Assembly (NCBI RefSeq): GCF_014207745.1
Contig: NZ_JACHJB010000001.1
Coordinates: 1-64,000, forward strand
DNA from: Nonomuraea muscovyensis
GTDB taxonomy: Bacteria > Actinomycetota > Actinomycetes > Streptosporangiales > Streptosporangiaceae
Direction: 5' to 3'
DNA length: 64,000 nucleotides
The translations under genes and the position numbers were made by a program. Below the pieces are notes generated by a model. That model made no database searches, was not told the DNA's origin, and saw only the letters and a list, made by a program, of their open reading frames with translations. Shown here one piece after another: positions 43,025 through 51,176 of the stretch (position 1 is its first letter; every line of letters starts with the position of its first letter).

Positions 43025-43384
43025 TCAGGGGCGCAGCGCGCCCGTCTCGGCGCGCGCGTCGCCGGGGCGGGGCCGCAGCACGCTGCCGATCACGGTGGTG
43101 AACTCCCGCCACGCCGACCGCTCCCCCTCCAGTTGCCTGCGGCCGGAGTCGGTCAGCCGGTAGGTGCGGCGTTTGCGCCCGCCGACCGTGGCCCACTCAC
43201 TGGCCAGGTGTCCGGTGCGCTCCAGCCGGCGCAGCGCGGGATAGACCGTGCCCGTCGGCACGCTCAGCGCCCCGCCGCTGCGTTCCTGCAACGCCTCGAT
43301 GATGGCGTAGCCGTGCAGCGGCTCGGCTTCGAGAACGGACAGCAGCAGGGCGTCCATGTGGCCGCGCAGCGCGTCGGGGTTCAT
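43025..43384 (-). CDS. PadR-family transcriptional regulator
   Basis: A 119-residue PadR winged-helix protein (LRGHMDALLLSVLEAEPLHGYAIIEALQERSGGALSVPTGTVYPALRRLERTGHLASEWATVGGRKRRTYRLTDSGRRQLEGE). The ATG at 43384 gives the family N-terminus; longer reading adds unrelated residues. It is divergent from cydA, and a perfect 28-bp palindrome lies in the 82-bp gap, so it very likely autoregulates and represses the cytochrome bd operon. The effector is unknown. Confidence 0.9.
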   Translation of the reverse strand: MNPDALRGHMDALLLSVLEAEPLHGYAIIEALQERSGGALSVPTGTVYPALRRLERTGHLASEWATVGGRKRRTYRLTDSGRRQLEGERSAWREFTTVIGSVLRPRPGDARAETGALRP

Positions 43385-43413
43385 GTGCACGATCCTAGGC
43401 AACCATGCTTCAT

Positions 43414-43441
43414 GTAGACAGCCTACATGTAGGCTGTCTAC
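43414..43441. promoter_or_regulatory. Perfect 28-bp palindrome between padR and cydA
   Basis: The left arm GTAGACAGCCTACA (43414-43427) is followed at once by its exact reverse complement (43428-43441). It lies midway between the divergent padR and cydA starts, at the expected PadR operator position. A long, perfect, spacerless operator is unusual. Confidence 0.75.
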
Positions 43442-43466
43442 TACAACATGGATCGAGGAGGACGCG

Positions 43467-44627
43467 ATGGACGTGCTCGACCTGGCACGGTTGCAGTTCG
43501 CGGTGACGGGGAGCCTGCACTTCCTGTTCGTGGTGGTGACGTTAGGACTGGCGCCGCTGGCGGCGATCATGCACACGCGCTGGGTGCGCTCGGGGGACCC
43601 CGGGCACGAGCGGATGACCCGCTTCTGGGGCGAGATCTACGTCATCAACTACGCGCTGGGCATCGTCACCGGACTGGTCATGGAGTTCCAGTTCGGGCTG
43701 TCGTGGGCCGGGTTGACCCACTACGCGGGTGACGTGTTCGGCGCCCCGCTGGCCATGGAGACGCTGGTGGCGTTCTTCCTGGAGTCCACGTTCCTCGGAC
43801 TGTGGATCTTCGGGTGGGGGCGGCTGCCGAAGTGGCTCCACCTGGCGTGCATCTGGCTGGTGACCCTCACGGCGTACGCCAGCGCCTTCTTCATCATGGT
43901 GGCCAACTCGTTCCTGCAGAACCCGGCCGGCGCGGCGCTCAGGGGCGACCGGATGGAGCTGGTCGACGTCGGGGCGCTGTTCACGAACAAGGCGCTGGTC
44001 TTCTCGTTCCCGCACGTGATCGGGGCCGGCCTGTTCGCCGGGGCGATGGTGGTCGTCGGGGCGAGCGCCTACCGGCTGCGCCGCCGCGACGGCGAGGAGG
44101 CGTTCTTCACCGCGTCGCTGCGCACCGGCGTGGGCGCGGCGTTCGTCGGGCTGTGGATGGCGGTGGCGTTCGGCTACCCGCAGTTCGGCGGGGTGGCGGA
44201 GGAGAAGTTCGACTCCGACGCGGGCGTGGCGAACTCCGCGCTCGCGATCATGATGGAGGGCGGGAACCTGCTGTCGCTCCTGGTGCTCGCCATGCTGGTG
44301 ACGAGGAGTCGCCTGCCGCGCTGGCGCTGGTCGCACCCGGTGCTCGTCGCGATGACCCCGGTGCCGTTCGCGCTGGCCATCTGCGGCTGGCTGGCCCGCG
44401 AGGTGGGCCGGCAGCCGTGGATGATCTGGGACCGGCTGACCGTGGCCGACGCCATGTCCCCCGGGCTGACCTCGGGCATGGTCAACGCCTCCTTCGTCGG
44501 CTTCGTCGCGGTCCTCGGGATGCTCGCGGTCGCCGACTACGCGCTCATCGCCCGGGTGGTCAGGCGCGGCCCACGTGACCTGCACCTCGGCGCCACCGAC
44601 GAGCGCGCCCCCGCACTGAGCCACTAG
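43467..44627 (+). CDS. cydA: Cytochrome bd-type oxidase subunit I, compact form lacking Q-loop
   Basis: A 386-residue CydA (450-530 is usual). The heme-ligand regions are intact: His18 in AVTGSLHFLFVVVTLG, the Glu pair in AMETLVAFFLESTFLGLWIFGW, His183 in FPHVIGAGLFAGAMVVVGASAY, and Met262/263 in ALAIMMEGG; the GRQPW motif is retained. His183 and Met262 are only about 79 residues apart (207 in E. coli), because the quinol-binding Q-loop and its K...E motif are missing. Function as an oxidase is likely, but the electron donor is uncertain. The ATG has GAGGAGG upstream. Leu26 is a TTA codon, so translation may depend on bldA tRNA. Heads the cydABDC operon under PadR. Confidence 0.85.
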   Translation: MDVLDLARLQFAVTGSLHFLFVVVTLGLAPLAAIMHTRWVRSGDPGHERMTRFWGEIYVINYALGIVTGLVMEFQFGLSWAGLTHYAGDVFGAPLAMETLVAFFLESTFLGLWIFGWGRLPKWLHLACIWLVTLTAYASAFFIMVANSFLQNPAGAALRGDRMELVDVGALFTNKALVFSFPHVIGAGLFAGAMVVVGASAYRLRRRDGEEAFFTASLRTGVGAAFVGLWMAVAFGYPQFGGVAEEKFDSDAGVANSALAIMMEGGNLLSLLVLAMLVTRSRLPRWRWSHPVLVAMTPVPFALAICGWLAREVGRQPWMIWDRLTVADAMSPGLTSGMVNASFVGFVAVLGMLAVADYALIARVVRRGPRDLHLGATDERAPALSH

Positions 44628-44647
44628 CCGAGCCACTGGGAGCTGAC

Positions 44648-45412
44648 ATGGAACTGATCTGGTACGCCGTCTTCGCGCTGCTGCTGACCGGCTACTTCGC
44701 CCTGGAGGGGTTCGACCTGGGGGTCGGGCTGCTGCTGCCGCTGGTCGGCCGGAACCAGCGGGGCAGGGACCGGATGGTGGCGGCCATGGCGCCGTTCGTG
44801 CTGGCCAACGAGGTGTGGCTGGTGGCCGTGGCCGGAACCCTGTTCGGGGTGTACCCGATGCTGGAGGGCGAGGTGCTGTTCGGCCTGTACCCGCTGGTCG
44901 TGGCCATGCTGCTGGCCTGGATCGTGCGGGACGCGGGGCTGTGGTTCCGGCGTCGCGCCGACGGCGCCGCCTGGCGCTCCTTCTGGGACGCGATGATCAC
45001 GCTGGGCTCGCTCGGGCTGGCGTTCGGCTGGGGCATGGCGCTGTACGCGGCCGCGACGGGCTTCGGCTCCTCGCTGCTGCACCCCGTGGGGCTGCTGCTG
45101 GGCGTGGTGGTCACGCTGCTGCTCGCCTGGCACGGGTGGACGTTCCTCGCCTGGCGGGCGCCGGAGACGGCCGGGATCACCCGCTCCGGGCGGGCCCTGG
45201 CGCTGTCGGGGGTGGCCGCGGCGCTGCCGGCCGCCGCGGTGGTCGGTGGTGCCCTGCCGTACCTGCTGGAGCACAGCGCGCCGTCCTCTACGCTGAGTGT
45301 GCTCAGTGTCATGGTCCTGCCGTTCGCGCCGGTGATGGTGATCGCGCAAGTATGGGTGTGGCGCACTTTCCGTCCCGGGAAGGGCCCCGTCCGGACTCTC
45401 TCGTTCTTCTGA
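44648..45412 (+). CDS. cydB: Cytochrome bd-type oxidase subunit II, short form
   Basis: A 254-residue CydB (about 330-380 is usual). The conserved start ELIWYAVFALLLTGYFALEGFDLGVGLLLPLVG is present, as are the helices VLANEVWLVAVAGTLFGVYP, VVAMLLAWIVRDAGLWFR and LLLAWHGWTFLAWRAPE. About seven membrane segments are seen instead of eight, and the C-terminal extension is missing. The gene starts 21 nt after cydA. Both subunits are short together, which argues for a distinct compact enzyme rather than truncation. Confidence 0.85.
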   Translation: MELIWYAVFALLLTGYFALEGFDLGVGLLLPLVGRNQRGRDRMVAAMAPFVLANEVWLVAVAGTLFGVYPMLEGEVLFGLYPLVVAMLLAWIVRDAGLWFRRRADGAAWRSFWDAMITLGSLGLAFGWGMALYAAATGFGSSLLHPVGLLLGVVVTLLLAWHGWTFLAWRAPETAGITRSGRALALSGVAAALPAAAVVGGALPYLLEHSAPSSTLSVLSVMVLPFAPVMVIAQVWVWRTFRPGKGPVRTLSFF

Positions 45413-45418
45413 GGTCAC

Positions 45419-47416
45419 GTGCACAAAGATCTCCTGCGGCTCATGCGGGCCGAGCAGTCGGTACGACGTCACCTGTCCGTCACGATGACGGCGGCCGTGC
45501 TGGCGGGGCTGCTCGTGCTCGTGCAGGCGGAGCTGCTGGCCGGGGTGCTGTCCGGCAGGTTCGCCGGCGTCGCGCTGGCCGGCGTGGCCGGGGTCGTGGG
45601 CCTGCGGGCGCTGCTGGCCTGGACCCAGGGCGTCTTCGCCGGCCGCACCGCCACCGGCGTGAAGTCGGCGCTGCGCCACCGGCTGCTGGTCCGGCTGCAG
45701 GAGCTCGGCCCGGCCAGGCTGACCGGCCACCGCTCTGGCGAGCTGGTCACGCTCACCGGCCGCGGCCTCGACGGCCTCGACGACTACCTCACCGGCTACC
45801 TGCCGGCCGTCGCCGTCGCCGCGGTGGTGCCGGTGGCGGTGCTCGTCCGGCTCTTCGCCGCCGACCTGGCGAGCGCGGTCATCGTGCTGGTGACGCTGCC
45901 GCTGATCCCCGTCTTCGGCGCGCTGGTCGGCCTGACGACCAAGGCCGTCACCGAGCGCCAGTACCACGCCCTGTCGCGACTCGGCGGGCACTTCCTCGAC
46001 GTGGTGCGCGGCCTGCCCACGCTGCGTGCCTTCGGCCGTGCCCGCTACCAGGCGGGCGTCATCCGGCAGGTGGCCGACGCGCACCGGTCGGCGACCATGC
46101 GGACGCTGCGGGTGGCGTTCCTGTCGTCGCTGGTGCTGGAGCTGTGCGCGTCACTGTCGCTGGCCCTGGTGGCGGTGCCGATCGGGCTGCGCCTGCTCGG
46201 CGGGTCGCTGGACCTGACGACGGCGCTGCTGGTGCTGCTGCTGGCGCCGGAGGCGTACCTGCCGCTGCGCGCGATGGGCACCAAGTTCCACGCCTCGATG
46301 GAGGGCGTGGCCGCCGCCGACGCCGCCTTCGCCGTGCTCGACCGCTCCGCAGACCCGTCCGCCGAGCCCACCGCCGCGGCGGTCGCGGGGGCGGGCGCCG
46401 GCCGTTCCACCGGCTCCGCTCCCGGCTCCTCCACCGGTTCCTCTCCCGATGACGCCGCCCGGCCGGAGGCAGTGGGCGGGTCCGGGCCGCCGGCCATCCG
46501 CCTGGAGAACGTCACGGTGCGCTACCCCGACCGTGACGACGCGGCCCTGACCGGCGTTTCCCTCACCATCGCCCCGGGCGAGCACGTCGCCCTGGTGGGC
46601 GAGAGCGGAGGCGGCAAGAGCACGCTCCTGCACCTCGTCCTCGGCTTCGTCAGGCCCTCCGAGGGCCGGGTCCTGGTGGACGGCGTCGACCTGAGCGACC
46701 TCGACCTGGACGCCTGGCGCGAGAGGCTGGCGTTCGTCCCGCAGCGCCCCCACCTGTTCACCACGACGGTGGCCGGCAACATCCGCCTCGGCTCGCCCGA
46801 CGCCACGCCGGAGGAGATACGGCGGGCCGCGACGGCCGCGTACGCCGACGAGTTCGTCCAGCGGCTCCCCGGTGGCTACGACACGCCCGTCGGCGAGCGG
46901 GGCGCCAACCTGTCGGCCGGCCAGCGCCAGCGCATCGCCCTGGCGCGCGCCTTCTGCCGCCCGCAGGCCACGGTGCTGCTCCTCGACGAGCCCACGGCCC
47001 GCCTGGACGGCCGCAGCGAGGCGGCGGTGGTCGCCGCGACGGCCCGCCTCGGCCGCGGGCGCACGGCCGTCATCGTCGCCCACCGGCCCGCCATGATCGA
47101 ACTCGCCGACCGCGTCATCCGCGTCCACGAGGGCCGCGTCGTCTCCGACACGACACGGCCCGGCAGCGAGGCGGCCCCGCCCCCTAGCGACACGCCGGAC
47201 GAGACAGACCTGAGGCACCAGGACGCGGAGGCCGAGGGCGCCACAGGCGTCGTGCCCGGTGACGTGCCGGGTCGCGTGGGTGAGGCCCCGCACGGGGGCG
47301 GGCGGGCGGAGGAGGCGTTCGAGGCGTCGCGGGGCGAGGGAGTGCCCGAGGCGGTCGCGGAGGCCGGAGACGGAAGGGCGCGGGTGGAGTCCCGGCGCCT
47401 GGGGAGGGACACGTGA
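45419..47416 (+). CDS. cydD: Thiol/heme ABC exporter CydD
   Basis: A 665-residue ABC half-transporter (six membrane helices, about 20-310) with ATPase domain: Walker A GESGGGKST near residue 395, LSAGQRQRIALARA, Walker B VLLLDEPTARLDG. CydDC exports glutathione or cysteine, or moves heme, for cytochrome bd assembly. The long Ser/Gly/Ala linker (GAGAGRSTGSAPGSSTGSSPDD) and a 50-residue Glu/Gly-rich tail are odd. The GTG starts 6 nt after cydB. The stop overlaps cydC (GTGA). Confidence 0.88.
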   Translation: MHKDLLRLMRAEQSVRRHLSVTMTAAVLAGLLVLVQAELLAGVLSGRFAGVALAGVAGVVGLRALLAWTQGVFAGRTATGVKSALRHRLLVRLQELGPARLTGHRSGELVTLTGRGLDGLDDYLTGYLPAVAVAAVVPVAVLVRLFAADLASAVIVLVTLPLIPVFGALVGLTTKAVTERQYHALSRLGGHFLDVVRGLPTLRAFGRARYQAGVIRQVADAHRSATMRTLRVAFLSSLVLELCASLSLALVAVPIGLRLLGGSLDLTTALLVLLLAPEAYLPLRAMGTKFHASMEGVAAADAAFAVLDRSADPSAEPTAAAVAGAGAGRSTGSAPGSSTGSSPDDAARPEAVGGSGPPAIRLENVTVRYPDRDDAALTGVSLTIAPGEHVALVGESGGGKSTLLHLVLGFVRPSEGRVLVDGVDLSDLDLDAWRERLAFVPQRPHLFTTTVAGNIRLGSPDATPEEIRRAATAAYADEFVQRLPGGYDTPVGERGANLSAGQRQRIALARAFCRPQATVLLLDEPTARLDGRSEAAVVAATARLGRGRTAVIVAHRPAMIELADRVIRVHEGRVVSDTTRPGSEAAPPPSDTPDETDLRHQDAEAEGATGVVPGDVPGRVGEAPHGGGRAEEAFEASRGEGVPEAVAEAGDGRARVESRRLGRDT

Positions 47417-49272
47417 ACCGGCACATGGCGACCCGGCTCGGCTGGGCCGTGCTGGCGGGGGCGGCGGCCGACCTGGCCGGGCTCGGGCTGATCGCCGCCG
47501 CCGCGTGGCTGATCACCCGGGCGGCCGAGCAGCCGCCGCTGGCCGCCCTGAGCGTGGCGATCGTGGCGACGCGGGCGTTCGCCACGGGCAAGGGCGTCTT
47601 CCGCTACGCCGAACGCCTCACCGGCCACGACGTGGCCCTGCGCGCCCAGGCGAGCACCCGCGAGCGCCTGTACGAGGCGCTCATCGCGCCGCGCCCGCCC
47701 CGGCACGGCGGCGCCGACCTGCTGAGCCGGATGGTGGACGACACCGAGGCCGTCCAGGACCTGCTGGTCCGCTGCCTGCTGCCCGCCGCGGCGGCGGCCA
47801 TCACCGCCGTCGCGGCCGTGGGCGTCGGGCTGTTCGTGCTGCCGGCCGCCGCGCTCGTCCTGGTGGCCGGGCTGGTGGTGGCGGGCGTGTTGCTTCCCGC
47901 GGTCACCGCGGCGGGGGCGCGCCGCTGGGCGGCCAGGATCGCCCCGGCGCGGGCCGCGCTGGCGGGCACGGTGGCGGACCTGGTGCACGGCTCGGCCGAC
48001 CTGGCCGCCTACGGCGCCGGCGAGCGGGCGCTGGACCAGGCGCGGGCCGCCGACGAGGCGCTGGCCGCGCTCGAACGCCGCCAGTCTCGCGTCCACGCCC
48101 TCGCGCTGGCCGCAGGCACGCTCACGCAGGGGCTGACGGTGGCGGGCATCGTGCTGATCGCCCAGGCGGCGGGCGCCGGTACGGTGGCCACGGCCGTGCT
48201 GGCACTCACGGCACTGGTGTCGTTCGAGCCGGTCCTGCCCCTGGCGGCGGCGGGCGAGCGGCTCGCGGGCGTCACGGCGGCGCTGCGCCGCCTCAAGGAG
48301 GTCCGCGGCGCCCCGGCCGCCGTCACGGAGCCGACCTCCCCCGCGCCGCTCCCGCGACCGCCGTACACGGTCGAGGTCGTCGACCTCGTCGTGCGCCACG
48401 CGCCCGCGGGCGACCCGGCACCTCCTGCCGGGACGACCACAACCGGGCAGGCGGACCGGGAGGCGGGCGGGGAGACGGCCCCACCGGCTGGGCGGGAGGC
48501 GGACCAGGAGGCGGCCGCGCAGGCGGGCCAGGAGGCGGCCGCGCAGGCAGGCCGGGGGAGCGCGGCCGGGCCGAGGGTCGGTGGCGTGGCGCGGGCGGCG
48601 GTCGACGGGGTGTCGCTGACGCTGACGCCCGGCCGGCGGGTGGCGCTCGTGGGGCCGAGCGGAGCCGGCAAGAGCACCCTGCTGGCCGCGCTGATGCGCC
48701 TGGTCGAGCCCGAGTCGGGAAGCGTGCGGGTCAACGGTGTCGACATCCGCGACCTCGCCTCCGACGACGTGCGGACCCTGATGACCGGCCTCACCCAGGA
48801 CCCGTACATCTTCCAGACCACCCTGCGCGACAACCTGCGCCTCGCGGGCCCCGACGCCGGCGAGGACCGGCTGCGGGAGGCCGTGCGGGAGGCGCGGCTG
48901 GAGCGGTGGGCCGACCGCACCGGCTGGGACGCCCAGCTCGGCGAGGACGGCAGGACCGTCTCCGGTGGGCAGCTGCAGCGGCTGGCGCTGGCGCGGGCCC
49001 TGCTGTACGACCCGCCGGTGCTGCTGCTGGACGAGCCCGCCGAGGCGCTGGACGAGGAGACGGCCGACCGGCTCATGGCCGACCTGCTCGACGTGACCCA
49101 CGGCCGCACCACGCTGCTCGTCACCCACCGGCTGCGGGGCCTGGAGGGTGTGGACGAGATCATCGTGCTGGAGGAGGGCCGTGTGATCCAGCGCGGCCCG
49201 CACGACCGGCTGGTCGCCGAGCCCGGCTACTACCGCGACCTGTGGGAGTCCGAGGTCCTGACCCGCCGGTGA
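47413..49272 (+). CDS. cydC: Thiol/heme ABC exporter CydC
   Basis: A 619-residue ABC half-transporter, partner of CydD. Membrane helices lie at about 10-290 (VLAGAAADLAGLGLIAAAAWLITRA, AVAAVGVGLFVLPAAALVLVAGLVVAGVLLP). The ATPase has Walker A GPSGAGKST near residue 413, VSGGQLQRLALARALL and LLLDEPAEALDEETADRL. The stretch between membrane and ATPase domains is Ala/Gln/Glu-rich and contains a 24-bp DNA repeat (48504-48551). GTG start overlaps the cydD stop. Confidence 0.88.
   Translation: MNRHMATRLGWAVLAGAAADLAGLGLIAAAAWLITRAAEQPPLAALSVAIVATRAFATGKGVFRYAERLTGHDVALRAQASTRERLYEALIAPRPPRHGGADLLSRMVDDTEAVQDLLVRCLLPAAAAAITAVAAVGVGLFVLPAAALVLVAGLVVAGVLLPAVTAAGARRWAARIAPARAALAGTVADLVHGSADLAAYGAGERALDQARAADEALAALERRQSRVHALALAAGTLTQGLTVAGIVLIAQAAGAGTVATAVLALTALVSFEPVLPLAAAGERLAGVTAALRRLKEVRGAPAAVTEPTSPAPLPRPPYTVEVVDLVVRHAPAGDPAPPAGTTTTGQADREAGGETAPPAGREADQEAAAQAGQEAAAQAGRGSAAGPRVGGVARAAVDGVSLTLTPGRRVALVGPSGAGKSTLLAALMRLVEPESGSVRVNGVDIRDLASDDVRTLMTGLTQDPYIFQTTLRDNLRLAGPDAGEDRLREAVREARLERWADRTGWDAQLGEDGRTVSGGQLQRLALARALLYDPPVLLLDEPAEALDEETADRLMADLLDVTHGRTTLLVTHRLRGLEGVDEIIVLEEGRVIQRGPHDRLVAEPGYYRDLWESEVLTRR
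48504..48551. repeat. 24-bp direct repeat in CydC linker
   Basis: Two tandem 24-bp copies beginning CCAGGAGGCGGCCGCGCAGG (48504-48527 and 48528-48551), differing at one base, encode repeated QEAAAQAG in the CydC interdomain linker. Confidence 0.9.
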
Positions 49273-49326
49273 GAGCCGCCCGGAACCGCTTTCTTGTGTT
49301 CGCACGGCCAACAGGTTTATGATTCA

Positions 49327-49339
49327 AACCAGTTTGGTT
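49327..49339. promoter_or_regulatory. Candidate operator upstream of membrane protein/HTH/ABC operon
   Basis: AACCA-GTT-TGGTT is an inverted repeat 15 nt before the start of the first gene of the operon that encodes a winged-helix regulator. Position suggests autoregulation; the sequence is short. Confidence 0.4.
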
Positions 49340-49354
49340 ATGAGAGAGGTTGTC

Positions 49355-49978
49355 ATGGTAGATGACAGCGAGCGGACGCCGAGTCCCGAGGAGATGCTGC
49401 GGCTCATCGAGCGGCAGCGCGCCGACACCGTCAGGCACCTCAAGGGCGATCCGCGCCTCATCTACGGGCCGTGGGGTGTCGCCTGGCTGCTCGGGTTCGG
49501 CACGCTGTTCCTGCACTACGGCCTCGACGGCGAGCCCTACCTGCCGATCTCCCAGATGCAGGCGGTGGGCGTGCAGCTGTGCCTGCAGGTGCTGGCCGGG
49601 GCCGTCGCCGCGTACGGGATCACGAAGATGAGCGGCCGGGTGCGCGGTGACAGCTCCGCGCGCGGGATGATGTACGGCTACGCGTGGTTCGCCGGGATGA
49701 TGCTCATGGTCGTCATCGCGATGCGGATGTCGCCGCAACTTCCCCCGGACGAGAGCGGCCTCCTCTGGGCGGCGGTGTCCATGCTGGTGGTGGGCGTCCT
49801 CTACATGGCCGGCGGGGCGATCTGGCTCGACTGGACGATGTTCTTCGTCGGCGTCTGCGTCCTGGCCGTCGACGCAATCGGCGTCCTGCTCGGCGCGGGC
49901 TGGCACGCCCTGCTGGCGGCCGTGTTCCTGGGCGGCGGGTTCCTCGCCGTGAGCGTCTGGCCGAGGCGGCGGCGGTGA
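49355..49978 (+). CDS. Membrane protein of unknown function, upstream of HTH and ABC genes
   Basis: A 207-residue protein with a soluble N-terminus (SPEEMLRLIERQRADTVRHLKGDPRLIYGPWGVAWLLGFG) and about five membrane helices. Such genes head common actinomycete operons with a MarR-like winged-helix regulator (PF13601) and an ABC exporter. The ATG at 49355 has GAGAGGT upstream. The stop overlaps the regulator start (GTGA). Role unknown. Confidence 0.75.
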   Translation: MVDDSERTPSPEEMLRLIERQRADTVRHLKGDPRLIYGPWGVAWLLGFGTLFLHYGLDGEPYLPISQMQAVGVQLCLQVLAGAVAAYGITKMSGRVRGDSSARGMMYGYAWFAGMMLMVVIAMRMSPQLPPDESGLLWAAVSMLVVGVLYMAGGAIWLDWTMFFVGVCVLAVDAIGVLLGAGWHALLAAVFLGGGFLAVSVWPRRRR

Positions 49979-50298
49979 CGGCCGACGGCCCGCTGCCCGA
50001 GCTCGATCCCGTCATCCACGCCCAGGCGAGGCTGCGCGTCGTGGCCGCGCTCAACACGCTCGCCGACGGCGACGAGATGGCCTTCCCGGCACTGAAGGAG
50101 CTGCTCGGCATGACCGCGGGCAACCTGTCCGTCCACCTCACCAAGCTCGAGGACGCCGGATACGTCCGGATCACCAAGACCCACCGGGGCCGCACCCCGG
50201 TCACCTACGTAGCCCTGACCAAGCGCGGGCGGCTCGCCTTCGACGACTACACCAAGGCGATCCGCTCGCTGCTCGACACCGCTGGAGGTTCGTCATGA
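49975..50298 (+). CDS. Winged-helix regulator (PF13601 type)
   Basis: A 107-residue winged-helix protein (LRVVAALNTLADGDEMAFPALKELLGMTAGNLSVHLTKLEDAGYVRITKTHRGRTPVTYVALTKRGRLAFDDYTKAIRSLLD). The family controls small export operons. It is coupled to both neighbours (GTGA before, ATGA after). It probably binds the AACCA/TGGTT repeat upstream of the operon. Confidence 0.88.
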   Translation: MTADGPLPELDPVIHAQARLRVVAALNTLADGDEMAFPALKELLGMTAGNLSVHLTKLEDAGYVRITKTHRGRTPVTYVALTKRGRLAFDDYTKAIRSLLDTAGGSS

Positions 50299-51176
50299 CC
50301 GTCCTCGCCCGCACGGCAGAGGTCACCCGCCGCTACGGCGACGTCTTAGCCCTCGACCGGGTGTCCCTCGACATCCGGGCGGGCGAGCTGGTGGGCCTGC
50401 TCGGACCGAACGGCGCCGGCAAGTCCACGCTGATCAACCTGTTCACCGGCCTGCGCCGGCCGACCTCCGGCACGGTGGAGCTGCTCGGCGGCTCCCCGCA
50501 GGACCCGGTGATGCGCCGCGACATCGGCGTCACCCCGCAGGAGACGGGCCTGCCGGAGGCGCTGCGGGTGGGCGAGGTGGTCGACTTCGTCTCCGCGCAC
50601 TTCCCGAACCGCTCCGACCGGGCCGAGTTGCTCGACCGGTTCGGGCTGCGGGATCTGGTCAGGCGCCAGATCGGCGGCCTGTCCGGCGGGCAGAAGCGGC
50701 GGCTGGCCGTGGCGCTGGCGTTCGCGGGCAGGCCGAAGATGGTCTTCCTCGACGAGCCCACGACCGGCCTCGACGTCGAGGGGCGGCGGGCGCTGTGGGA
50801 CGGCATCAGGGCCTTCCACGACGACGGCGGCACCATCCTGCTGACCAGCCACTACCTGGAGGAGATCGAGGCGCTCGCGCAGCGCGTCGTGGTCGTGGGC
50901 CACGGCCGCGTGCTGGCCGACGACACCGTGCCGGCCATCCGCGACATGGTCGGCGTGCGGCGGGTCACGCTGTCCGCCGACACGCTGCCGGAGCTGCCCG
51001 GCGTGCTCGGCTCCGAGCGTGCGGACGGCCGCGTCCACCTGCTCACCGCCGACCCGGACCGGCTGGTGGTCGAACTGGTGCGCAGCGGCGCCCCGTTCTC
51101 CGGGCTGGAGATCAGGCCCACCACCCTCGAGGAGGCCTTCCTCACCATCACCGCCAGGGAGAACGCCCATGTCTAG
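50295..51176 (+). CDS. ABC transporter ATP-binding protein (drug/lipid exporter type)
   Basis: A 293-residue ABC-2 ATPase of the CcmA/DrrA type: Walker A GLLGPNGAGKSTLIN, signature GLSGGQKRRLAVALAF, Walker B MVFLDEPTTGLD, H-loop ILLTSHYLEEIEAL. The C-terminal 80 residues form the extra DUF4162-like domain. It carries a TTA codon at 50346-50348 (residue 18), suggesting bldA-linked expression. It overlaps the permease gene by 8 nt. The substrate is unknown. Confidence 0.9.
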   Translation: MTVLARTAEVTRRYGDVLALDRVSLDIRAGELVGLLGPNGAGKSTLINLFTGLRRPTSGTVELLGGSPQDPVMRRDIGVTPQETGLPEALRVGEVVDFVSAHFPNRSDRAELLDRFGLRDLVRRQIGGLSGGQKRRLAVALAFAGRPKMVFLDEPTTGLDVEGRRALWDGIRAFHDDGGTILLTSHYLEEIEALAQRVVVVGHGRVLADDTVPAIRDMVGVRRVTLSADTLPELPGVLGSERADGRVHLLTADPDRLVVELVRSGAPFSGLEIRPTTLEEAFLTITARENAHV

